A stretch of DNA of 64,000 bases from positions 41,535-105,534 of the forward strand of contig JAUQXA010000051.1 of assembly GCA_030834895.1 (NCBI GenBank), read 5' to 3'. The stretch is from Anaerolineales bacterium (GTDB lineage Bacteria; Chloroflexota; Anaerolineae; Anaerolineales; Villigracilaceae). Shown here in pieces: positions 61,491 to 64,000 of the stretch; the first letter of the stretch is position 1, and each line of letters begins with the position of its first letter. Both the position numbers and the translations under genes were made by a program. The notes beneath the pieces were generated by a model. That model worked only from the letters and a program-made list of their open reading frames with translations, did no database searches and was not told the DNA's origin.

Positions 61491-63169
61491 AGTTTGATCC
61501 ATAAAATTTGATAAGGTGTGAGTGCGATATTCGAAACCTGCAAGGTTTGATTCGTGGCAATGTCTATTCCAGAATTGAATTGCGTTGGGAACAAAACCGT
61601 TTGCTGGCTGACGTTGTGCAGGCACAACACGCGCGAACTGTTGTTGGGAGAAATGCGCTCAACCGCAAACACTGAGGGGTGCATATTCAATATACTCTGT
61701 TTTCCATGCGGGTGAAACGCCGGGTGCTGCCCGCGCGCCTTCAGCAGTTGGGCATATCTTGTGAAAATTTTCGAGCGTAGGGAGCTTTTATCCTCGAGTT
61801 GGTTTCGCAATTCATCAAACTGGCACTTCTGGCGGTTGAGGGTGCGGTTGCGACCTGTTTGTTTTGCGCCTTCAGGCCACCCGCGTGAACCGAATAAACT
61901 GTGGAAATAAATCCCCGGCAGGCCTGAAAGCGAAAGCATGATGGCCTGCGCAGCCATAAACCGGTTGACCTGTGTATCCAAAGGCTCATCACCGTCCGGG
62001 TCTGACAATGCGTCGAAATAATTGATGTTCATTTCGTACGGGCTTTGCGTGCCGTCTGAATTGTGCTTGTAGGAGACCAGCCCGCCGTGTTCGAGCGTTT
62101 TCCTGACCAATAGGTCAATTTCCTTCTCCAGGAGAATGCCGCGCGCAGGGTTTAATCCAATGCCGTCGTGTGAGGCAAGAAAATTGAAGAAGGTTGTTTT
62201 ATCGGAAGGGGTCGCCAATGTTTCTGCCCAATCGGACAGCACCCGGGCATTACCTGTGTGGAAGGCATGCAGGGTCAACGGTGGTAGAGCGAAATTGTAG
62301 ATAAGCTGCGCCTCGTTCGTCCCATCACCGAAATAGGAGACGTTATCGGTGTGCGGCACATTTGTTTCGGTGATCAAGTGGACGTGTGGAGCGGTTTCGT
62401 CCAAGGCGGCGCGCAGGAATTGAATGATGTGATGTGTTTGCGGCAGGTGAATGCAGGCTGTACCAATTTCCTTCCAAAGATAGGCAATTGCATCGAGACG
62501 GAAAAAGGCCGCGCCGCGCGCCGCATACATCAACAGGACATCCAGGATTTGCAGCAACACATCGGGGTTTTTGAAATTCAAATCGATTTGGTCCCCGCTG
62601 AAAGTGGTCCAAACTTTTTTCTCACCCGATGCCGTCTTGAATGTTGTCAGCAGCGGCAGTGCGCGTGGACGGACCACCTGCGAAAGGTCGGGCGAGTCTT
62701 CCACCGTAATAAAGTAATCCCGATAACGGGGGTCATCGCGCAAAAATCCATTGAACCATTCGCTCTGTGATGAGATATGGTTGATCACGCCATCGAACAT
62801 CAGGTGGAAATCATCCCGCATCGAGGAAATATCCTCCCATCCTCCCAGGTTTGAATCCACTTGACGATAATCGACCACCGAGAAACCATCATCCGAAGTC
62901 CACGGGTAGAACGGCAGGATGTGGATTCCGCTGACAGTGTCGGTCAGATATTGTTTGCAGAATGAGTTGAGGGTTTGCAGGGGTTTTTCGCCTGGCGCTT
63001 GAACCTGATCGCCATACGTTATCAGGATGGAGTCGCGCCCGGTCAAACTCGAATCGCGGGAGGGAATCTGTTCCCGATAACTGTCCATCAATTTTCGCGC
63101 GCGTTCACACAGTTGCAGCCCCCTGGTTTCCCCGTACAAAGAGGTGAGATGGCTGGAAAGTTTATTCAT
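61487..63169 (-). CDS. GH13 subfamily 18 phosphorylase, probably glucosylglycerate phosphorylase
   Basis: A 560-residue sucrose-phosphorylase-like enzyme. The nucleophile region is FFRLDAIAYLWKEIG, the acid/base is in LITETNVPH and the transition-state Asp in LASHDGIGLNP. GIHILPFYPWTSDDGFSVVDY is the subfamily's entry motif. In this operon the likely reaction is reversible phosphorolysis of glucosylglycerate to glucose-1-phosphate and glycerate, though sucrose or another glucoside is possible. A shared promoter block lies upstream. Confidence 0.88.
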   Translation of the reverse strand: MNKLSSHLTSLYGETRGLQLCERARKLMDSYREQIPSRDSSLTGRDSILITYGDQVQAPGEKPLQTLNSFCKQYLTDTVSGIHILPFYPWTSDDGFSVVDYRQVDSNLGGWEDISSMRDDFHLMFDGVINHISSQSEWFNGFLRDDPRYRDYFITVEDSPDLSQVVRPRALPLLTTFKTASGEKKVWTTFSGDQIDLNFKNPDVLLQILDVLLMYAARGAAFFRLDAIAYLWKEIGTACIHLPQTHHIIQFLRAALDETAPHVHLITETNVPHTDNVSYFGDGTNEAQLIYNFALPPLTLHAFHTGNARVLSDWAETLATPSDKTTFFNFLASHDGIGLNPARGILLEKEIDLLVRKTLEHGGLVSYKHNSDGTQSPYEMNINYFDALSDPDGDEPLDTQVNRFMAAQAIMLSLSGLPGIYFHSLFGSRGWPEGAKQTGRNRTLNRQKCQFDELRNQLEDKSSLRSKIFTRYAQLLKARGQHPAFHPHGKQSILNMHPSVFAVERISPNNSSRVLCLHNVSQQTVLFPTQFNSGIDIATNQTLQVSNIALTPYQILWIKL

Positions 63170-63212
63170 TGTTTGCGATTATTGTTCAACTCCAATTCCA
63201 AGGTGCTCAAAA

Positions 63213-63262
63213 TTTTTATACCATGAGATTTTGGCATTAAGATTAAATTCCAGTAAAAACAA
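63213..63262 (-). promoter_or_regulatory. conserved 50-base promoter-like block upstream of the GH13 gene
   Basis: On the minus strand TTTTTAC, GGAATT, AATCTTAA, CCAAAA, TCATGGTATAAAAATTTT. It copies the block at 43975-44024 with only a few changes. Confidence 0.6.
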
Positions 63263-63402
63263 AGGACCATCAAGTATGGATCGATGGACCTTTTGATAAC
63301 TCGTCGGCATCCGCGGAACTGTGAGTTGACAAACTCCAAAATTTGTATTTGAGGTTGGCTTCTCAAGGCTGGAAGCGCCCACCCGGTACATGGAGGAATC
63401 TG

Positions 63403-63433
63403 GTGACAAATGTCACTTTCAACAAAATATAAT
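63403..63433 (+). promoter_or_regulatory. promoter with inverted-repeat operator
   Basis: GTGACA-AA-TGTCAC (63403-63416) is a 6+6 inverted repeat, and TATAAT lies at 63428-63433. TGACAA could be the -35, so the repeat would overlap it. Confidence 0.5.
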
Positions 63434-63499
63434 TTTAACTACAATATTAATCATATATCTCCCCCGGTAGAGGGAGAGCTTATTCAAAAGGAGATCATA

Positions 63500-64000
63500 A
63501 TGACCAAGCAATGGAATCGAGCGTTCCTGCTGGCGATCCCTGTGCTGATTGCGCTGATTTTCAGCGCCTTCACAGTGACGCCAGCCCTGGCGGATGACAG
63601 CGTTCCTCCGCCTGCCGACCCTGCGGTCGTGGACCCGCCGCCTGTGGAAACCACAGGGACGGATGCGGCGGCAGACGACCCTGTCCCGGCCGAAGAACCA
63701 ACTGTGGTGGAGGAATCTGCTCCGGTGGAGGGACCTGTCCCAACAGCAGAACCGGTTGTGGTGGAGGAACCCGTCCCAACAGCGGAACCTGTTGTTGTGG
63801 AAGAACCCGCCCCGGCGGAAGAGACTGTTGCGGAAACAGTGACCGAAGTGTTGGAGCAACTGCCGGAAGGCACGGAGGTGGTTGTCACCGACGCGACAGG
63901 TGAAGTATTGCCGCTTGTCACTGCGGAAGCCGCGGAAGTTCTCGTGGAAGGCGATCCGATGTGGTGTCCAACAGGCGTAGCGCCGGGCGGCGCGGGGTGC
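63500..64000 (+). CDS. secreted Pro/Glu/Val-rich repeat protein, truncated by the window end
   Basis: At least 167 residues, open to the end of the window. A signal peptide ends TPALA. The mature part has tandem repeats of about 12 residues (VPTAEPVVVEEP) and related Pro-rich units. They are followed by a more ordered stretch (EVLEQLPEGTEVVVTDATGEVLPL) and a Cys-containing stretch near the end (MWCPTGVAPGGAGC). AAAGGAG precedes ATG by 7 bases. Function cannot be judged until the rest is seen. Confidence 0.7.
   Translation, partial: MTKQWNRAFLLAIPVLIALIFSAFTVTPALADDSVPPPADPAVVDPPPVETTGTDAAADDPVPAEEPTVVEESAPVEGPVPTAEPVVVEEPVPTAEPVVVEEPAPAEETVAETVTEVLEQLPEGTEVVVTDATGEVLPLVTAEAAEVLVEGDPMWCPTGVAPGGAGC

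Larger units (their letters stand above)
63170..63499. other. 330-base intergenic region with two divergent promoters
   Basis: Contains the minus-strand promoter block at 63213 and the plus-strand promoter at 63403-63433. Between them I see no ORF, only short imperfect repeats. Confidence 0.5.

Overview
The window looks like a chromosomal segment from a bacterium of the phylum Chloroflexota, most likely class Anaerolineae. This is inferred from gene content and repeat style, since no rRNA or other marker is present. Supporting signs are the many dispersed palindromic repeats at gene ends, TolB-like propeller lipoproteins, a Rieske/cytochrome b complex with cytochrome c fused to cytochrome b, tandem DarA-like proteins, and glucosylglycerate genes. 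No rRNA, tRNA, CRISPR array, transposase or prophage gene was recognised. It reads as stable chromosome peppered with small non-coding repeats.

Layout. 1-5.1 kb (+): an alpha/beta hydrolase, a CDGSH iron-sulfur protein, four small uncharacterised proteins and a DinB-like protein. 5.1-10.3 kb (-): GH1 beta-glucosidase, RlmB, a kinase-like fragment, CysS and a PIN-TRAM membrane protein. 10.4-13.7 kb (+): MoaA, a HAD hydrolase and ACT-malic enzyme. 13.7-24.8 kb (-): an aminotransferase behind a leader-peptide attenuator, Nudix, EamA, hydrolase, the Rieske/cytochrome b complex, SDR, two riboflavin genes and a PAS histidine kinase. 25.1-28.3 kb (-): two tandem M1-like lipoprotein peptidases. 28.3-32 kb (-): a fur-znuA-znuC-znuB metal uptake operon with a clear Fur-type promoter/operator. 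32-40 kb (-): a nickel-exporter/beta-propeller fusion, rhodanese, two STAS proteins around a NADPH-oxidase-like protein, a YprB-like nuclease and a propeller lipoprotein. 40.2-44.6 kb (-): two DarA-like c-di-AMP receptors, CBS protein plus permease, a CaCA antiporter and a DUF2179 protein. 44.7-47.7 kb (+): a four-subunit 2-oxoacid:ferredoxin oxidoreductase behind a promoter with an 18-bp palindrome. 47.7-52.2 kb (+): a yybP-ykoY manganese riboswitch with its own promoter, ahead of a small secreted protein, DedA, a small membrane protein, a P-type ATPase and an amphi-Trp protein. 52.3-56.5 kb (-): an asparagine-synthetase-like protein without the catalytic Cys, an opine-dehydrogenase-like protein and a B12-binding protein. 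56.6-63.2 kb (-): a glucosylglycerate cluster (phosphatase, Usp-fused synthase, two GT4 enzymes, GH13_18 phosphorylase). 63.5 kb to the end (+): a truncated secreted repeat protein.

How the parts fit: metal homeostasis recurs (Fur-controlled uptake, a probable Ni/Co exporter, a Mn-riboswitch-controlled ATPase). So does ion and osmotic balance (c-di-AMP receptors, CBS-permease, CaCA antiporter, glucosylglycerate). A shared extended -10 motif lies upstream of four minus-strand genes, and a roughly 50-bp version of it upstream of the antiporter and the GH13 gene links those two themes. The regulatory features read best from sequence are the attenuator (15.0-15.1 kb), the riboswitch (47.7-47.9 kb), the Fur operator (31.9 kb) and the kor palindrome (44.77 kb).
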